A stretch of 64,000 nt of DNA from Variovorax sp. Root473 (GTDB lineage Bacteria; Pseudomonadota; Gammaproteobacteria; Burkholderiales; Burkholderiaceae_C): assembly GCF_001426505.1 (NCBI RefSeq), contig NZ_LMEV01000015.1:218336-282335 (forward strand). Reading direction: 5' to 3'. Position 1 is the first letter of the stretch; every line of letters starts with the position of its first letter. The notes below the pieces were generated by a model. It was not told the origin of the DNA, searched no databases, and was given only the letters and a program-made list of their open reading frames with translations. This document shows positions 52,066-61,551 of this stretch, in pieces. A program made the position numbers and the translations under genes.

Positions 52066-52131
52066 TTCATTCTCCTAAAACTGTTTAACGTGGCGGTCTA
52101 CCGCCCGGACTCAATACTGAAACTCACAGCC

Positions 52132-53445
52132 CTACGATGTCTTGAAGTTCGCCTTCTTCAGCAGCGATTCGTACTGCTGGGACATCATGTAGTTTTGCAC
52201 CTGGGCCATGAAGTCCATCGTGACGACCACGATGATCAGCAGGGAGGTACCACCGAAGTAGAACGGCACGTTGTACTTCAGGATCAGGAACTCGGGCAGC
52301 AGGCAGACGAAGGTGATGTACACCGCGCCGGCCAACGTCAGGCGAACCAGAATCTTGTCGATATAGCGAGCGGTCTGGTCACCCGGGCGAATGCCAGGAA
52401 TGAACGCACCACTCTTCTTCAGGTTGTCGGCCGTTTCCTTGCTGTTGAACACGAGTGCCGTGTAGAAGAAGCAGAAGAAAACGATCGCAGCGGCATACAG
52501 CAGCACGTAGATCGGCTCGCCCGGACGCAGTGCGCTGGCGATGTCCTTGATCCAGCGGAAGCCACCGTCACCAGCGCTGAACCAGCCCACCACCGTTGCC
52601 GGCAGCAGAATGATCGACGACGCGAAGATCGGAGGAATCACACCGGCCATGTTCAGCTTCAGGGGCAGGTGCGACGACTGACCGCCGTAGACCTTGTTGC
52701 CAACCTGGCGCCGCGCATAGTTCACGAGGATCTTGCGCTGACCGCGTTCCACGAACACCACGAAGTAGGTGACCAGCACCACAACCGCGATGATGAAGAG
52801 CGCAACGATGGGGTTCATCGCACCGGTCGTCACCAGCGAAGCCAGGCCACCGATCGCACCGGGCAGACCGGCCGCGATACCTGCAAAGATCAGGATCGAG
52901 ATGCCGTTGCCCAGGCCGCGTTCGGTGATCTGCTCGCCGAGCCACATCAGGAACATCGAACCAGCGGTCAGGCTCACCATGGCGGTCAGGCGGAAGCCGA
53001 AACCGGGGGCGATCACCAGACCGGCCGACGATTCGAGGGCCACTGCGATGCTGAACGACTGGAACAGAGCCAGGCCGAGCGCGCCATAGCGCGTGTACTG
53101 CGTGATCTTGCGGCGACCGGCCTCGCCTTCCTTCTTCAATTGCTCGAAGGTCGGAAGCACGTAGGTCATCAGCTGCATGATGATCGACGCCGAGATGTAC
53201 GGCATGATCCCCAACGCGAACACGGTGAAACGCGACAGCGCCCCGCCCGAGAACATGTTGAACAGGCTCAGAATGCCGCCCTGCTGGCCCTGGAACAACG
53301 CTGCCAGCTGATCCGGGTTGATACCCGGCACAGGAATGTGCGCGCCAATCCGGTAGACCACGAGCGCGAGCAGCAAAAAGACGAGCCGACGACGGAGGTC
53401 GCCGAACTTGCCTGTTTTTGCGATCGTTGCCGCGTTAGTTGCCAC
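52132..53445 (-). CDS. secY: Protein translocase subunit SecY
   Basis: 437 residues with ten membrane segments, the channel of the Sec translocon. [20 protein letters not shown] is the N-terminus, and [20 protein letters not shown] and [20 protein letters not shown] belong to the plug and second segment. It works with SecE and SecG (encoded elsewhere) to export unfolded proteins and insert membrane proteins. It follows rplO by 27 bases. Confidence 0.98.
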   Translation of the reverse strand: MATNAATIAKTGKFGDLRRRLVFLLLALVVYRIGAHIPVPGINPDQLAALFQGQQGGILSLFNMFSGGALSRFTVFALGIMPYISASIIMQLMTYVLPTFEQLKKEGEAGRRKITQYTRYGALGLALFQSFSIAVALESSAGLVIAPGFGFRLTAMVSLTAGSMFLMWLGEQITERGLGNGISILIFAGIAAGLPGAIGGLASLVTTGAMNPIVALFIIAVVVLVTYFVVFVERGQRKILVNYARRQVGNKVYGGQSSHLPLKLNMAGVIPPIFASSIILLPATVVGWFSAGDGGFRWIKDIASALRPGEPIYVLLYAAAIVFFCFFYTALVFNSKETADNLKKSGAFIPGIRPGDQTARYIDKILVRLTLAGAVYITFVCLLPEFLILKYNVPFYFGGTSLLIIVVVTMDFMAQVQNYMMSQQYESLLKKANFKTS

Positions 53446-53472
53446 GAAGAACTTCTTTCAGTCCGAAGGTGA

Positions 53473-53904
53473 TCAGGCGAGGCTGCCGCCGGCTGCTTCG
53501 ATCGCAGCCTTGGCACCAGCGGTCGCCCCCACGCCCGTCAGCTTGACGGCCTTGGTGAGTTCGCCGGTCTTGATGATCTTGACGACCTTGGCGAGCTGGC
53601 CCACGAGGCCGGCTTGCTTCAGTGCCAGGACATCGACTTCGGCCAGGCCGAGCTGCTCGAGCGCAGTCAGCGTGACTTCGGCGTTGTACTTCAGCAGGTG
53701 CGACTTGAAGCCGCGCTTGGGCAGGCGACGCTGCAGAGGCATTTGACCGCCTTCGAAGCCCACCTTGTGGAAGCCGCCTGCGCGCGACTTCTGGCCCTTG
53801 TGACCGCGACCTGCGGTCTTGCCGATGCCCGAGCCGATGCCGCGGCCGACGCGACGCTTGGCGTGCTTGGCGCCAGCTGCCGGCTTGATGCCATTGAGTT
53901 CCAT
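53473..53904 (-). CDS. rplO: 50S ribosomal protein L15
   Basis: 143 residues. [20 protein letters not shown] and [17 protein letters not shown] form the typical long basic N-terminal extension that reaches into the 23S core, with [17 protein letters not shown] after it. The C-terminal Ala-rich part ends the globular domain. L15 is a late-assembly protein of the large subunit. 11 bases separate it from rpmD. Confidence 0.97.
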   Translation of the reverse strand: MELNGIKPAAGAKHAKRRVGRGIGSGIGKTAGRGHKGQKSRAGGFHKVGFEGGQMPLQRRLPKRGFKSHLLKYNAEVTLTALEQLGLAEVDVLALKQAGLVGQLAKVVKIIKTGELTKAVKLTGVGATAGAKAAIEAAGGSLA

Positions 53905-53915
53905 ATCAGTCTCTC

Positions 53916-54098
53916 TTACAGAACTTTGACCAGATAACTGATCTTGTTGATCATGCCGCGCACCGCGGGCGTGTCTTGCAGCTCGCTCACGCTGTTGAGC
54001 TTGCGCAGGCCGAGGCCACGCACGGTCGCGCGATGCGATTCCTTGGTGCCAATCGGGCTCTTGACCAATTGCACCTTGAGGGTTTGTTGTTGCGTCAT
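53916..54098 (-). CDS. rpmD: 50S ribosomal protein L30
   Basis: 60 residues. [20 protein letters not shown] and [20 protein letters not shown] are the L30 signature, with a ferredoxin-like fold. It binds the large subunit near the 5S side. It lies between rpsE and rplO as in most bacteria, 35 bases after rpsE. Confidence 0.97.
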   Translation of the reverse strand: MTQQQTLKVQLVKSPIGTKESHRATVRGLGLRKLNSVSELQDTPAVRGMINKISYLVKVL

Positions 54099-54133
54099 TT
54101 GAATGCTTCCTTCAGCCTTGCGAGAGCTTGCGC

Positions 54134-54652
54134 TCAGGCGAAGATTTCTTCGACGGTGAGACCGCGCTTGGCAGCCACTTGGCCGGCCGTCGTCGAGTTC
54201 TTCAACCCGTCGAGCGTGGCGCGAACCATGTTGTAGGGGTTCGACGAACCATGGCTCTTGGCCACGATGTCGGTGATGCCCATGACTTCGAACACGGCGC
54301 GCATCGGGCCGCCGGCAATGATGCCGGTACCCTTGGGAGCCGGGTACATCACGACGGTGGCGGCACCGTGGTGACCTTGCACCTGGTGGTGCAGCGTACC
54401 GTTCTTGATCGGAGCCTTGAACAGGTTGCGGCGAGCCTCTTCCATTGCCTTCTGCACGGCAGCAGGCACTTCCTTGGACTTGCCCTTGCCCATGCCGACG
54501 CGGCCATCGCCGTCACCGACCACGGTCAGCGCTGCGAAACCGAGGATACGACCACCCTTCACCACCTTGGTGACGCGGTTGATCGCGATCATCTTCTCGC
54601 GCAGACCGTCCTCAGGACCTTCGTTCTGCGTTCTTGCTTGAATCTTTGCCAT
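54134..54652 (-). CDS. rpsE: 30S ribosomal protein S5
   Basis: 172 residues. [20 protein letters not shown] opens the RNA-binding domain, [20 protein letters not shown] is the conserved loop involved in decoding accuracy, and [20 protein letters not shown] ends the core. Mutations in the loop near the N-terminus give spectinomycin resistance in other species; the residues here look wild type. It follows rplR by 18 bases. Confidence 0.97.
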   Translation of the reverse strand: MAKIQARTQNEGPEDGLREKMIAINRVTKVVKGGRILGFAALTVVGDGDGRVGMGKGKSKEVPAAVQKAMEEARRNLFKAPIKNGTLHHQVQGHHGAATVVMYPAPKGTGIIAGGPMRAVFEVMGITDIVAKSHGSSNPYNMVRATLDGLKNSTTAGQVAAKRGLTVEEIFA

Positions 54653-54670
54653 TTTGAATCTCGTGTCCGA

Positions 54671-55039
54671 TTAGAACTGCAGACCGGCTTCGCGGGCTGC
54701 CTCGGCCAGCGCCTTGACGCGGCCGTGGTAGGCGAAACCTGCGCGATCGAAAGCGACCTTCTCGACGCCGGCAGCCTTCGCCTTTTCAGCGATGCGCTTG
54801 CCGATGGCGGTGGCAGCGGCGGCATTGCCACCCTTGCCCGAGGCGCCGAGTGCTGCGCGCACTTCGGCTTCGGCGGTCGATGCGGTTGCGATCACCTTGG
54901 TGCCGTCGTCGGAAATGACGGTGGCATAGATGTGCAGGTTGGTGCGGTTCACCGTGAGGCGAGCCACGCCCTGCGTCGCGATGCGGATGCGGGTCTGGCG
55001 CGAGCGGCGAAGACGCTGTGCTTTTTTGGTCAACATCAT
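54671..55039 (-). CDS. rplR: 50S ribosomal protein L18
   Basis: 122 residues with the typical basic start ([20 protein letters not shown]) and the 5S rRNA-binding C-terminal half ([20 protein letters not shown], ending in AAREAGLQF). Two ATG codons are adjacent; the first is better spaced from AAGGGG. L18 brings 5S rRNA into the large subunit with L5. Confidence 0.97.
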   Translation of the reverse strand: MMLTKKAQRLRRSRQTRIRIATQGVARLTVNRTNLHIYATVISDDGTKVIATASTAEAEVRAALGASGKGGNAAAATAIGKRIAEKAKAAGVEKVAFDRAGFAYHGRVKALAEAAREAGLQF

Positions 55040-55050
55040 TTTGCTGCCCC

Positions 55051-55584
55051 TTACTTCTTCTTGGTCTCTTTGATCACGATCTTCTCGTCCGCATAGCGAA
55101 TGCCCTTGCCCTTGTAAGGCTCTGGCGGACGAACAGCGCGGATCTCAGCGGCGATCTGGCCGACGCGTTGACGGTCAGCGCCCTTGATCACCACTTCGGT
55201 CGGGGTCGCGGTGGTCACCGTGATGCCTTGCGGCATGTCGATGTTGACCGGGTGCGAGTAACCGACTTGCAGGTTCAGCTTGGCGCCGGACGCTGCAGCC
55301 TTGTAGCCGACGCCGACCAGGTTCAGCTTCTTCTCGAAGCCCTTGGTCACGCCAACCACCATGTTGTTCACCAGCTGGCGAATCGTGCCGCTCATCGCAT
55401 TCGCTTCACGCGATTCGTTGGCGGGCTCGAAGCTCAGCTTGCCGTCGTTGTTGACGATGTTCACCAGCGCATTGCGAGCCAGGCTGAGCGTGCCGCCCGT
55501 GCCCTTGACGCTGATCTGGTCTTCCTTGATCGACACATCCACTCCTGCGGGGATGGCGACCGGCATTTTTCCTACTCGGGACAT
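55051..55584 (-). CDS. rplF: 50S ribosomal protein L6
   Basis: 177 residues, [20 protein letters not shown] at the start. The second repeat carries [20 protein letters not shown] and [14 protein letters not shown], the segment that binds the sarcin-ricin region of 23S rRNA near the factor-binding centre. It follows rpsH by 24 bases and precedes rplR by 11. Confidence 0.97.
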   Translation of the reverse strand: MSRVGKMPVAIPAGVDVSIKEDQISVKGTGGTLSLARNALVNIVNNDGKLSFEPANESREANAMSGTIRQLVNNMVVGVTKGFEKKLNLVGVGYKAAASGAKLNLQVGYSHPVNIDMPQGITVTTATPTEVVIKGADRQRVGQIAAEIRAVRPPEPYKGKGIRYADEKIVIKETKKK

Positions 55585-55608
55585 TTCAGTAACTCCTCGA
55601 TGTCTCGG

Positions 55609-56004
55609 TTAGGCGACGTAGCACAGAACTTCGCCACCGACGCCGGTAGCGCGAGCCTTGCGGTCGGTCATCACGCCCTGGGGGGTCGTGACGATCGCAA
55701 CGCCGAGGCCGTTCTGGACTTGCGGGATGGCGGCACTGGCCTTGTAGACGCGCAGGCCGGGGCGGCTCACGCGCTCGATACGTTCGATGACCGGGCGGCC
55801 AGCGTAGTACTTCAGCGTGATGACGAGCTCGGACTTGCCGGCATCGGTCTTTACTTCGAAACCGTCGATGTAGCCTTCGTCCTTCAGGACTTGTGCAATC
55901 GCAGCCTTCACCTTGGAAGACGGGATCGACACAGTGGGCTTCGCCACCATCTGCGCGTTACGGATACGCGTCAGCAGGTCGGCAATGGGATCACTCATGC
56001 TCAT
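55609..56004 (-). CDS. rpsH: 30S ribosomal protein S8
   Basis: 131 residues. [20 protein letters not shown] and the C-terminal [20 protein letters not shown] are diagnostic. The start at 56004 is set by GGAG eight bases upstream; the ATG two codons later is the alternative. S8 binds the centre of the 16S platform domain and in E. coli is the translational repressor of the spc operon by binding near rplE. Confidence 0.97.
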   Translation of the reverse strand: MSMSDPIADLLTRIRNAQMVAKPTVSIPSSKVKAAIAQVLKDEGYIDGFEVKTDAGKSELVITLKYYAGRPVIERIERVSRPGLRVYKASAAIPQVQNGLGVAIVTTPQGVMTDRKARATGVGGEVLCYVA

Positions 56005-56024
56005 GTTGTTTGCTCCTGCCTGGC

Positions 56025-56330
56025 TTACCAGCTGGCCTTGGTGACACCGGGGATGTCGCCGTTGAAAGCCAGTTCGCGGATCTTGGCGCGGGCCAGACCG
56101 AATTGACGGAAGGTGCCACGGGGGCGACCGGTGATTTCGCAACGGTTGCGCTGGCGCGTGGGGTTCGCGTTGCGCGGGAGCTTCTGCAGGGCCAGGCGGG
56201 CCGCTGCGCGCTCTTCGTCGCTCTTCTTCGCGTCGTTGGAAGTTGCCTTCAGTTCTGCGTGCTTCGCAGCGAACTTGGCAACCAGCTTGTCGCGCTTGAG
56301 TTCGCGCTGGATCAAAGATGCTTTAGCCAC
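56025..56330 (-). CDS. rpsN: 30S ribosomal protein S14
   Basis: 101 residues, [20 protein letters not shown] at the start and [20 protein letters not shown] near the end. There is only one cysteine and no CxxC pair, so it is the zinc-independent long form. It binds the 30S head. Eight bases separate it from rplE. Confidence 0.97.
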   Translation of the reverse strand: MAKASLIQRELKRDKLVAKFAAKHAELKATSNDAKKSDEERAAARLALQKLPRNANPTRQRNRCEITGRPRGTFRQFGLARAKIRELAFNGDIPGVTKASW

Positions 56331-56338
56331 AGATCACC

Positions 56339-56878
56339 TCAGTTCTTGAACGGGAAACGGAAGCCAGCGAGAAGCGCCTTGGCTTCTTCGTCGGTCTTGG
56401 CCGTCGTCGTGATGCTGATATTGAGACCGCGCAAGGCGTCGACCTTGTCGTACTCGATCTCAGGAAAAATGATCTGCTCTTTGACGCCGATGTTGTAGTT
56501 GCCACGGCCGTCGAATGCGCGACCCGAGATACCACGGAAGTCACGCACGCGGGGCAGGGCCACGGTGACGAAACGATCCAGGAACTCGTACATGTGCACG
56601 CCACGCAGCGTGACCATGCAGCCGATCGGCTGGTTTTCGCGGATCTTGAAGCCGGCAATGGCCTTCTTCGACTTGGTGACCACGGGCTTCTGGCCAGCGA
56701 TCTTGGTCAGGTCGGCGACAGCGTTGTCGAGGACCTTCTTGTCGGCGACTGCCTCACCCACACCCATGTTCAGGGTGATCTTGGTGAGACGCGGAACCTG
56801 CATCGGCGACTTGTAGCCGAACTTTTCCGTCAGGTCTTTCGCGATCTTTTCGCGATAGTGTTGTTGGAGACGTGCCAT
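56339..56878 (-). CDS. rplE: 50S ribosomal protein L5
   Basis: 179 residues. [20 protein letters not shown] and [20 protein letters not shown] are conserved L5 segments. The protein binds 5S rRNA and contacts P-site tRNA and the S13 bridge. In E. coli the S8-binding site lies at the start of this gene's message. It follows rplX by 11 bases. Confidence 0.97.
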   Translation of the reverse strand: MARLQQHYREKIAKDLTEKFGYKSPMQVPRLTKITLNMGVGEAVADKKVLDNAVADLTKIAGQKPVVTKSKKAIAGFKIRENQPIGCMVTLRGVHMYEFLDRFVTVALPRVRDFRGISGRAFDGRGNYNIGVKEQIIFPEIEYDKVDALRGLNISITTTAKTDEEAKALLAGFRFPFKN

Positions 56879-56889
56879 GTGAGTACCTT

Positions 56890-57222
56890 TTAGGCGAACT
56901 TGATTTCGTCGCCGCTCGACTTGAAGACGCGAACAGCCACGCGCTTGCCGTCGGCACCTTGGGTGATCTTGATGCCCACGCGATCGGCCTTGCCGGTCGC
57001 AGCATTGAAGATCGCCACGTTGGATTGGTGGATCGGCATGGTCTTCTCGACGATGCCACCGGTCGTACCCTTGAGGGGGTTCGGCTTGGTGTGCTTCTTG
57101 ACGAGGTTGATGCCGTCGACGATCACATGCGAGTCGTCTGCGCGCAGCGACACGACGCCGCGCTTGCCCTTGTCACGACCGGCCAACACGATGACCTGGT
57201 CGCCTTTGCGAATCTTGTTCAT
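56890..57222 (-). CDS. rplX: 50S ribosomal protein L24
   Basis: 110 residues. A KOW motif ([20 protein letters not shown]) opens the protein, and [11 protein letters not shown] with [15 protein letters not shown] follows. L24 is one of the two proteins that start assembly of the large subunit and sits at the tunnel exit. It follows rplN by 12 bases. Confidence 0.97.
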   Translation of the reverse strand: MNKIRKGDQVIVLAGRDKGKRGVVSLRADDSHVIVDGINLVKKHTKPNPLKGTTGGIVEKTMPIHQSNVAIFNAATGKADRVGIKITQGADGKRVAVRVFKSSGDEIKFA

Positions 57223-57234
57223 GGCGTTGTGTCC

Positions 57235-57603
57235 TTAGAGAACTTCGGGTGCCAGCGACACGATCTTCATGAACTTCTCGGTGCGCAGTTCGCGCGTGAC
57301 CGGTCCGAAGATGCGGGTGCCGATAGGCTCCAGCTTGGCGTTGAGCAGCACGGCGGCATTGCCGTCGAACTTGACGAGCGAACCGTCAGCGCGACGGATG
57401 CCCTTGGCGGTGCGGACCACCACTGCACTGTAGATCTCGCCCTTCTTGACGCGACCACGCGGAGCGGCTTCCTTGATGCTGACCTTGATGACGTCGCCCA
57501 CGCTGGCGTAACGCCGCTTGGAGCCACCGAGCACCTTGATACACAGGACGGATTTCGCGCCCGTGTTGTCGGCCACTTCGAGCCGGGATTCAGTTTGGAT
57601 CAT
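57235..57603 (-). CDS. rplN: 50S ribosomal protein L14
   Basis: 122 residues. [20 protein letters not shown] is the diagnostic start and [12 protein letters not shown] is near the end. It forms a bridge to 16S rRNA with L19. It is the first gene of this ribosomal block: the region upstream has no rpsQ, rpmC or rplP, only a 254-base spacer with a strong promoter, whereas in most bacteria rplN follows rpsQ directly. Confidence 0.97.
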   Translation of the reverse strand: MIQTESRLEVADNTGAKSVLCIKVLGGSKRRYASVGDVIKVSIKEAAPRGRVKKGEIYSAVVVRTAKGIRRADGSLVKFDGNAAVLLNAKLEPIGTRIFGPVTRELRTEKFMKIVSLAPEVL

Positions 57604-57718
57604 TTCTTGATATTCCCAACTTGTACCGATGAGCCTCCAGGAGGGAGACACCGCGGTCAGTCTTGGGCCCGTCGTCCACGCCCCGAACCACTCGAGACGC
57701 TTCCGCTTTGGGCTGAAA

Positions 57719-57741
57719 GCTTCGCCTTTTGAAAGCGAAGC
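57719..57741 (-). other. Stem-loop at the start of the rplN leader
   Basis: GCTTCGC and GCGAAGC (7-base perfect arms) around a nine-base loop, set at the very 5' end of the predicted 137-base leader. It may stabilise the message or be part of a ribosomal-protein feedback site; no T-run follows. Confidence 0.5.
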
Positions 57742-57746
57742 CCGCG

Positions 57747-57775
57747 ATTGTGGCATCCATGCTCCGGGATGTCAA
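57747..57775 (-). promoter_or_regulatory. Sigma-70 promoter of the rplN-rplQ operon
   Basis: On the minus strand TTGACA (57775-57770), a 17-base spacer and CACAAT (57752-57747). The -35 is perfect and the spacing optimal. The start would be near 57740, giving a leader of about 137 bases before the rplN ATG. Confidence 0.75.
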
Positions 57776-57857
57776 CTGCCTCATTACACGAACTTCGACA
57801 GCCGCTAGACTTTGTGGCGTGCGCGCCCCTCTCCACCCCCATGTTTCGCAGCCTTCC

Positions 57858-59003
57858 ATGCTGCGCCGACAGCTGCTGGCGGGCGGCGCAGGATTGCTGG
57901 GACTGGGTTCGCTGGGGCTCGCAGGCTGCCGCAGCGCAGCCCCTGCCTCAGACACCGGCCGGCTGCGACCCCTGGGGGAAGCCCGCTGGGCGCATCGACT
58001 GCATATAGACAGAGACAGCACCCCAGTGGGCGGCCTGTCGGGCATCGACTACGACACGGTCGGAGGTGAGTACCTGCTTCTCAGCGATGACCGATCAGAC
58101 TTGGCTCCGATCCGTTGCTACACGGCGCGATGGCCACTGCCCGGCGACACCGCCCCTGAACCCGGCGGCGTTGTCCAGCTGCAACGCCCCGGCGGGGGTC
58201 TTTGGCCCGGGCGGCGCCAGGCAATCGCCGGTTTGCCCGTTCCCGACCCCGAAGCCCTGCGCCTGCGTCCCTCGACCGGCACCCTGCTCTGGACCAGCGA
58301 AGGCGACATCGCCCGCGGGTTTGGCCCCGCCCTGTATGAATCAGCGCGCGACGGCCGCTTCCTGCGCGAATTCACCCTGCCGGCGATGTTTGCCCCGGAC
58401 CCGACCGGGCACCGCGGCCCGCGTGACAACCTGACGTTCGAAGGCCTGGCCCTCACGCCCGACGACCGCTCGGCCTGGCTCGCGATGGAAAACGCTCTGG
58501 TCCAGGACGGCCCGCCCCCGACCACCTCCGCTCCCGGCGGCCCTTGCCGCTTCACCCAGGTCGACCTGTCGACCGGCCGCGCCGGGCGCCAGATCGCCTA
58601 CGCGCCCGACGCCATCCCGTTGCGCCCGCGGGTGCCAGGCACCTACGCCGACAACGGCGTGAGCGAGGTGCTGATGCTCGACGCCCATCGCATGCTGGTG
58701 CTGGAGCGCGCCTACGCCACAGGCGCCGGCAATTCGCTGCGCCTGTATGAGATCGACACCCGGGCCGCCGACGACGTGCTCGCCATCGATGTCCTCGCCC
58801 CCGGCAACCACCGGCCGGCCGCCAAGACGCTCGTGGCCGACTTCGCCACCCTCGGCCTTGCGCGCCTCGACAACACCGAGGGCATGTGCTGGGGCCCTCC
58901 GTTGCCCGACGGCCGCCGCCTGCTGGTGGTCGTGAGCGACGACAATTTCAACCCACTGCAAGTGACGCAGTTCGCCGCCTTCGCCTACACCGACCGACCA
59001 TGA
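57858..59003 (+). CDS. Phytase-like esterase domain lipoprotein
   Basis: A 381-residue exported protein. Two arginines at positions 3-4, a hydrophobic stretch and LAGC (Cys24) make a Tat-like lipoprotein signal. The domain is the esterase-like part of the phytase family, a beta propeller with GGLSGIDYDTVGGEYLLLSD, NLTFEGLALTPDDRSAWLAM and ARLDNTEGMCWGP. The substrate is unknown; the name reflects fold similarity, not proven phytase activity. The ATG at 57858 gives the cleanest signal peptide, but earlier GTG starts are possible. Its stop overlaps the proC start. Confidence 0.82.
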   Translation: MLRRQLLAGGAGLLGLGSLGLAGCRSAAPASDTGRLRPLGEARWAHRLHIDRDSTPVGGLSGIDYDTVGGEYLLLSDDRSDLAPIRCYTARWPLPGDTAPEPGGVVQLQRPGGGLWPGRRQAIAGLPVPDPEALRLRPSTGTLLWTSEGDIARGFGPALYESARDGRFLREFTLPAMFAPDPTGHRGPRDNLTFEGLALTPDDRSAWLAMENALVQDGPPPTTSAPGGPCRFTQVDLSTGRAGRQIAYAPDAIPLRPRVPGTYADNGVSEVLMLDAHRMLVLERAYATGAGNSLRLYEIDTRAADDVLAIDVLAPGNHRPAAKTLVADFATLGLARLDNTEGMCWGPPLPDGRRLLVVVSDDNFNPLQVTQFAAFAYTDRP

Positions 59004-59857
59004 CCATCGCCGTGACCTTCCTGCCCCGCACCGCGCCGGGTCCCCTGCCCCCCATCGCCTTCATCGGCGGCGGCAACATGGCCAGCGCCATCATCGGCGG
59101 CCTGATCCAGCAAGGCGTTGCCGCCGACAACTTCGAGGTCGTCGAGCCCTTCGAAGACGCCCGCACCAGGCTCGCCCAGTCCTACGGCATCGTCGCCCAG
59201 GCCGAGGCCACCGAGGCTCTCGCGCGCTGCGCCGTGGTGGTGTGGGCGGTCAAGCCCCAGACCTTCGCGGAAGCCGCGCGCCCGGTGCGCGCCTTTGCCG
59301 GCGACGCCCTGCACCTGAGCGTGGCCGCGGGCATTCCGTCCGACAGCATCGCCCGCTGGCTCGGCACCGAGCGCGTGGTGCGCGCCATGCCCAACACGCC
59401 CGCGCTGGTGGGCAAGGGCATGACCGGGCTGTTCGCGCGGGCTGGCGTCGAAGGCGCCGACCGTGCACGCGTCGGCCAGCTGCTGGCACCGACCGGCGAG
59501 CTGATCTGGGTCGACGCCGAGCCCGCGCTCGACGCGGTGACCGCCATGTCGGGCTCCGGCCCGGCCTACGTGTTCTATTTCATCGAGGCGATGACCGAGG
59601 CCGGCGTCGAGATGGGCCTCACGCCCGACCAGGCCCAGCGGCTGGCCATCGGCACGTTCACCGGCGCCTCGGCACTGGCGCACAGCGCGACCGAGCCGCC
59701 GTCGGTGCTGCGCGAACGCGTGACCTCCAAGGGCGGCACGACCTACGCGGCCCTGAGCGCGCTCGAAGCCTCCGATGTGAAGGGGCAGTTCAAGACCGCC
59801 ATCCGCGCCGCGCAGAAGCGCGCGGCCGAGCTGGGCGAGGAGTTCGGGCGCGGCTGA
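59000..59857 (+). CDS. proC: Pyrroline-5-carboxylate reductase
   Basis: A 285-residue NAD(P)H enzyme that makes proline from pyrroline-5-carboxylate. The Rossmann motif is IAFIGGGNMASAIIGGL (from about residue 19), AMPNTPALVGKGMTGLFA is the family signature, and SGSGPAYVFYFIEAM with TSKGGTTYAALSAL build the C-terminal dimer domain. A 17-residue N-terminal extension precedes the fold. Its ATG overlaps the previous stop (ATGA), so the two genes are coupled although their products are unrelated. Confidence 0.95.
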   Translation: MTIAVTFLPRTAPGPLPPIAFIGGGNMASAIIGGLIQQGVAADNFEVVEPFEDARTRLAQSYGIVAQAEATEALARCAVVVWAVKPQTFAEAARPVRAFAGDALHLSVAAGIPSDSIARWLGTERVVRAMPNTPALVGKGMTGLFARAGVEGADRARVGQLLAPTGELIWVDAEPALDAVTAMSGSGPAYVFYFIEAMTEAGVEMGLTPDQAQRLAIGTFTGASALAHSATEPPSVLRERVTSKGGTTYAALSALEASDVKGQFKTAIRAAQKRAAELGEEFGRG

Positions 59858-59866
59858 ACCGGCGGG

Positions 59867-60730
59867 TTATCGGGCGGTGTAGCCCGCCACGATGCCGACG
59901 AACACCGCGAAACCCAGCCAGTGGTTTTCACGGAACGCCTTGAAGCAGCCCTCGCGCGTGCGGTCATGGATCAGGCGCCAGTGCCAGAGCGCCTGGGCCG
60001 CTGCCACGGCAATGCCCAGGTAGAACAGCACGCCCAGCGACCGGCTGGCCCCAGCCCAGATCCAGACCGCCAGGAAGATCGCGTAGCTGGCCATCACGGC
60101 CGCCACGTCGAAGCGGCCGAAGGTGATGGCCGAGGTCTTCATGCCGATCTTCAGGTCATCGTCGCGGTCCACCATGGCGTACTCGGTGTCGTAGGCCAGC
60201 ACCCAGAACAGGTTGCCCGCCAGCAGCCACCAGGCGAAGGCCGGCACCGTCGACTGCACCGCGGCAAAGGCCATGGGAATGCCGAAGCTGAAGGCGATGC
60301 CCAGCACCGCCTGCGGGATCGACACGAAGCGCTTGGCAAACGGATAGATCAGCGTAATCGCCAATGCCGCGAACGACCACAGCACCGTCGTGCGGTTGGT
60401 GGTGAGCACCAGCCCGAAAGACAGCAGCGCCAGCACCGCGCCCAGGCCCAGCGCTTCCCTGACCGACAAGGCGCCGCTCGTCACGGGGCGCTGGGCGGTG
60501 CGCTTCACATGGCGATCGAACTCGCGGTCGGCCACGTCGTTGACGCAGCAGCCCGCGCTGCGCATCAGGAACGTGCCCAGCGTGAACACCACGACGAGGT
60601 GCCAACCGGGCCAGCCATCGGCCACGAACCAGAGCGCGCCCAGCGTGGGCCACAGCAACAGCAGCCAGCCGGCCGGCCGGTTCCAGCGGATCAGATCGAG
60701 GTAGAGCGCAAAACGGCGGGCGAGAGGCAT
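59867..60730 (-). CDS. ubiA: 4-Hydroxybenzoate polyprenyltransferase
   Basis: A 287-residue membrane enzyme of ubiquinone synthesis that attaches the polyprenyl tail to 4-hydroxybenzoate. Both Asp-rich magnesium motifs are intact: [19 protein letters not shown] from residue 64 and [20 protein letters not shown] further on. Seven to nine hydrophobic segments are visible. The ATG at 60730 puts [20 protein letters not shown] at the usual N-terminus. It is convergent with proC, with nine bases between their stops. Confidence 0.95.
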   Translation of the reverse strand: MPLARRFALYLDLIRWNRPAGWLLLLWPTLGALWFVADGWPGWHLVVVFTLGTFLMRSAGCCVNDVADREFDRHVKRTAQRPVTSGALSVREALGLGAVLALLSFGLVLTTNRTTVLWSFAALAITLIYPFAKRFVSIPQAVLGIAFSFGIPMAFAAVQSTVPAFAWWLLAGNLFWVLAYDTEYAMVDRDDDLKIGMKTSAITFGRFDVAAVMASYAIFLAVWIWAGASRSLGVLFYLGIAVAAAQALWHWRLIHDRTREGCFKAFRENHWLGFAVFVGIVAGYTAR

Positions 60731-60787
60731 GCGGAAAGCGACAAGGCAGACGTCAAAAGAGCGGCCATTGTGCCGCTCTCCGAAGGG

Positions 60788-60814
60788 CTCCCGGCACACC
60801 CGAGGTGCCGGGAG
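60788..60814 (-). other. Stem-loop between dps and ubiA
   Basis: CTCCCGGCAC, a seven-base loop, GTGCCGGGAG: a perfect 10-base stem just after the dps stop. No T-run follows on the minus strand, so it is either a weak terminator or an mRNA-stabilising hairpin. Confidence 0.55.
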
Positions 60815-60829
60815 ATCAGGCAGACGTCA

Positions 60830-61414
60830 TCACTCTTCGAGCAGCGAGCGCAGCATCCAGGCCGTCTGGTCGTGCACCGTGCAGCGCGCGGTCAGCATGT
60901 CGGCGGTCGGGTCGTCGCCAGCCTCTTCGGCCACCGGGATGAACTCGCGTGCGATGCGCGACACGGTTTCGTGGCCCTTCACGAGGATGCGCACCATCTC
61001 CATCGCCTTGGGCGGATTCAGCGGCACGTCGGGCACGGTGGCGATCTTGCTGAACTCGGCGTACGAGCCCGGCGCGTAGTGGCCCAGCGCGCGGATGCGC
61101 TCGGCGATCACGTCGGTCGAGTTCCACAGCTCGGTGTACTGCGTCATGAACATCGCATGCAGCGAGTTGAAGTGCGGACCCGTCACGTTCCAGTGGAAGT
61201 TGTGGGTCGTGAGGTACAGCGTGTAGGTGTCGGCCAGTACGCGGCTCAGCCCTTCGGCAATCGCCGCGCGGTCCTGGCGCTCGATGCCGATGTTGATCAG
61301 CGGCGCATTGCGGCTGCCCGACTCCTGCGCGACGACGGCGCCGCCCTTCTTCGGCACCTTGCCGGCGGAAGCAGCGGGCGACGGGGACTTGGTTTTTTTC
61401 GGGGGTTTGGCCAT
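60830..61414 (-). CDS. dps: Dps-family DNA-binding ferritin-like protein
   Basis: A 194-residue Dps protein that stores iron and protects DNA under oxidative stress. A Lys/Pro-rich N-terminal tail (MAKPPKKTKSPSPAASAGKV) probably binds DNA. Of the shared ferroxidase ligands, H74 (NFHW), H86 (SLHAM), D101 and E105 (AERI) are present, but the position four after H86, usually Asp or Glu, is M90. Its start lies 137 bases below the oxyR stop, a natural regulatory pairing since OxyR controls dps in many bacteria. I see no convincing OxyR site in that gap. Confidence 0.93.
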   Translation of the reverse strand: MAKPPKKTKSPSPAASAGKVPKKGGAVVAQESGSRNAPLINIGIERQDRAAIAEGLSRVLADTYTLYLTTHNFHWNVTGPHFNSLHAMFMTQYTELWNSTDVIAERIRALGHYAPGSYAEFSKIATVPDVPLNPPKAMEMVRILVKGHETVSRIAREFIPVAEEAGDDPTADMLTARCTVHDQTAWMLRSLLEE

Positions 61415-61551
61415 GGCGTAGAGGTCTTTCTTGAAGTTGGGTGAACGACACCGAAATTCTGAAAGCCGGCGGGCGGCTTCGCAACAGCTTCACTCTATCC
61501 CAGCGATCGGCGATCCCAAACAGCCCGCGCGTAGGCGAAGGCCCCGAATCG

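Noticed and set aside
52066..52131. A compressed infA gene between secY and rpmJ
   Set aside because: Only 66 bases are available and infA needs about 220; the sequence holds only the rpmJ ribosome binding site and secY stop region.
61415..61551. Possible OxyR binding site upstream of dps
   Set aside because: I looked for ATAG-N7-CTAT pairs and found only single partial matches. The regulatory link is plausible by context but not supported by a site.
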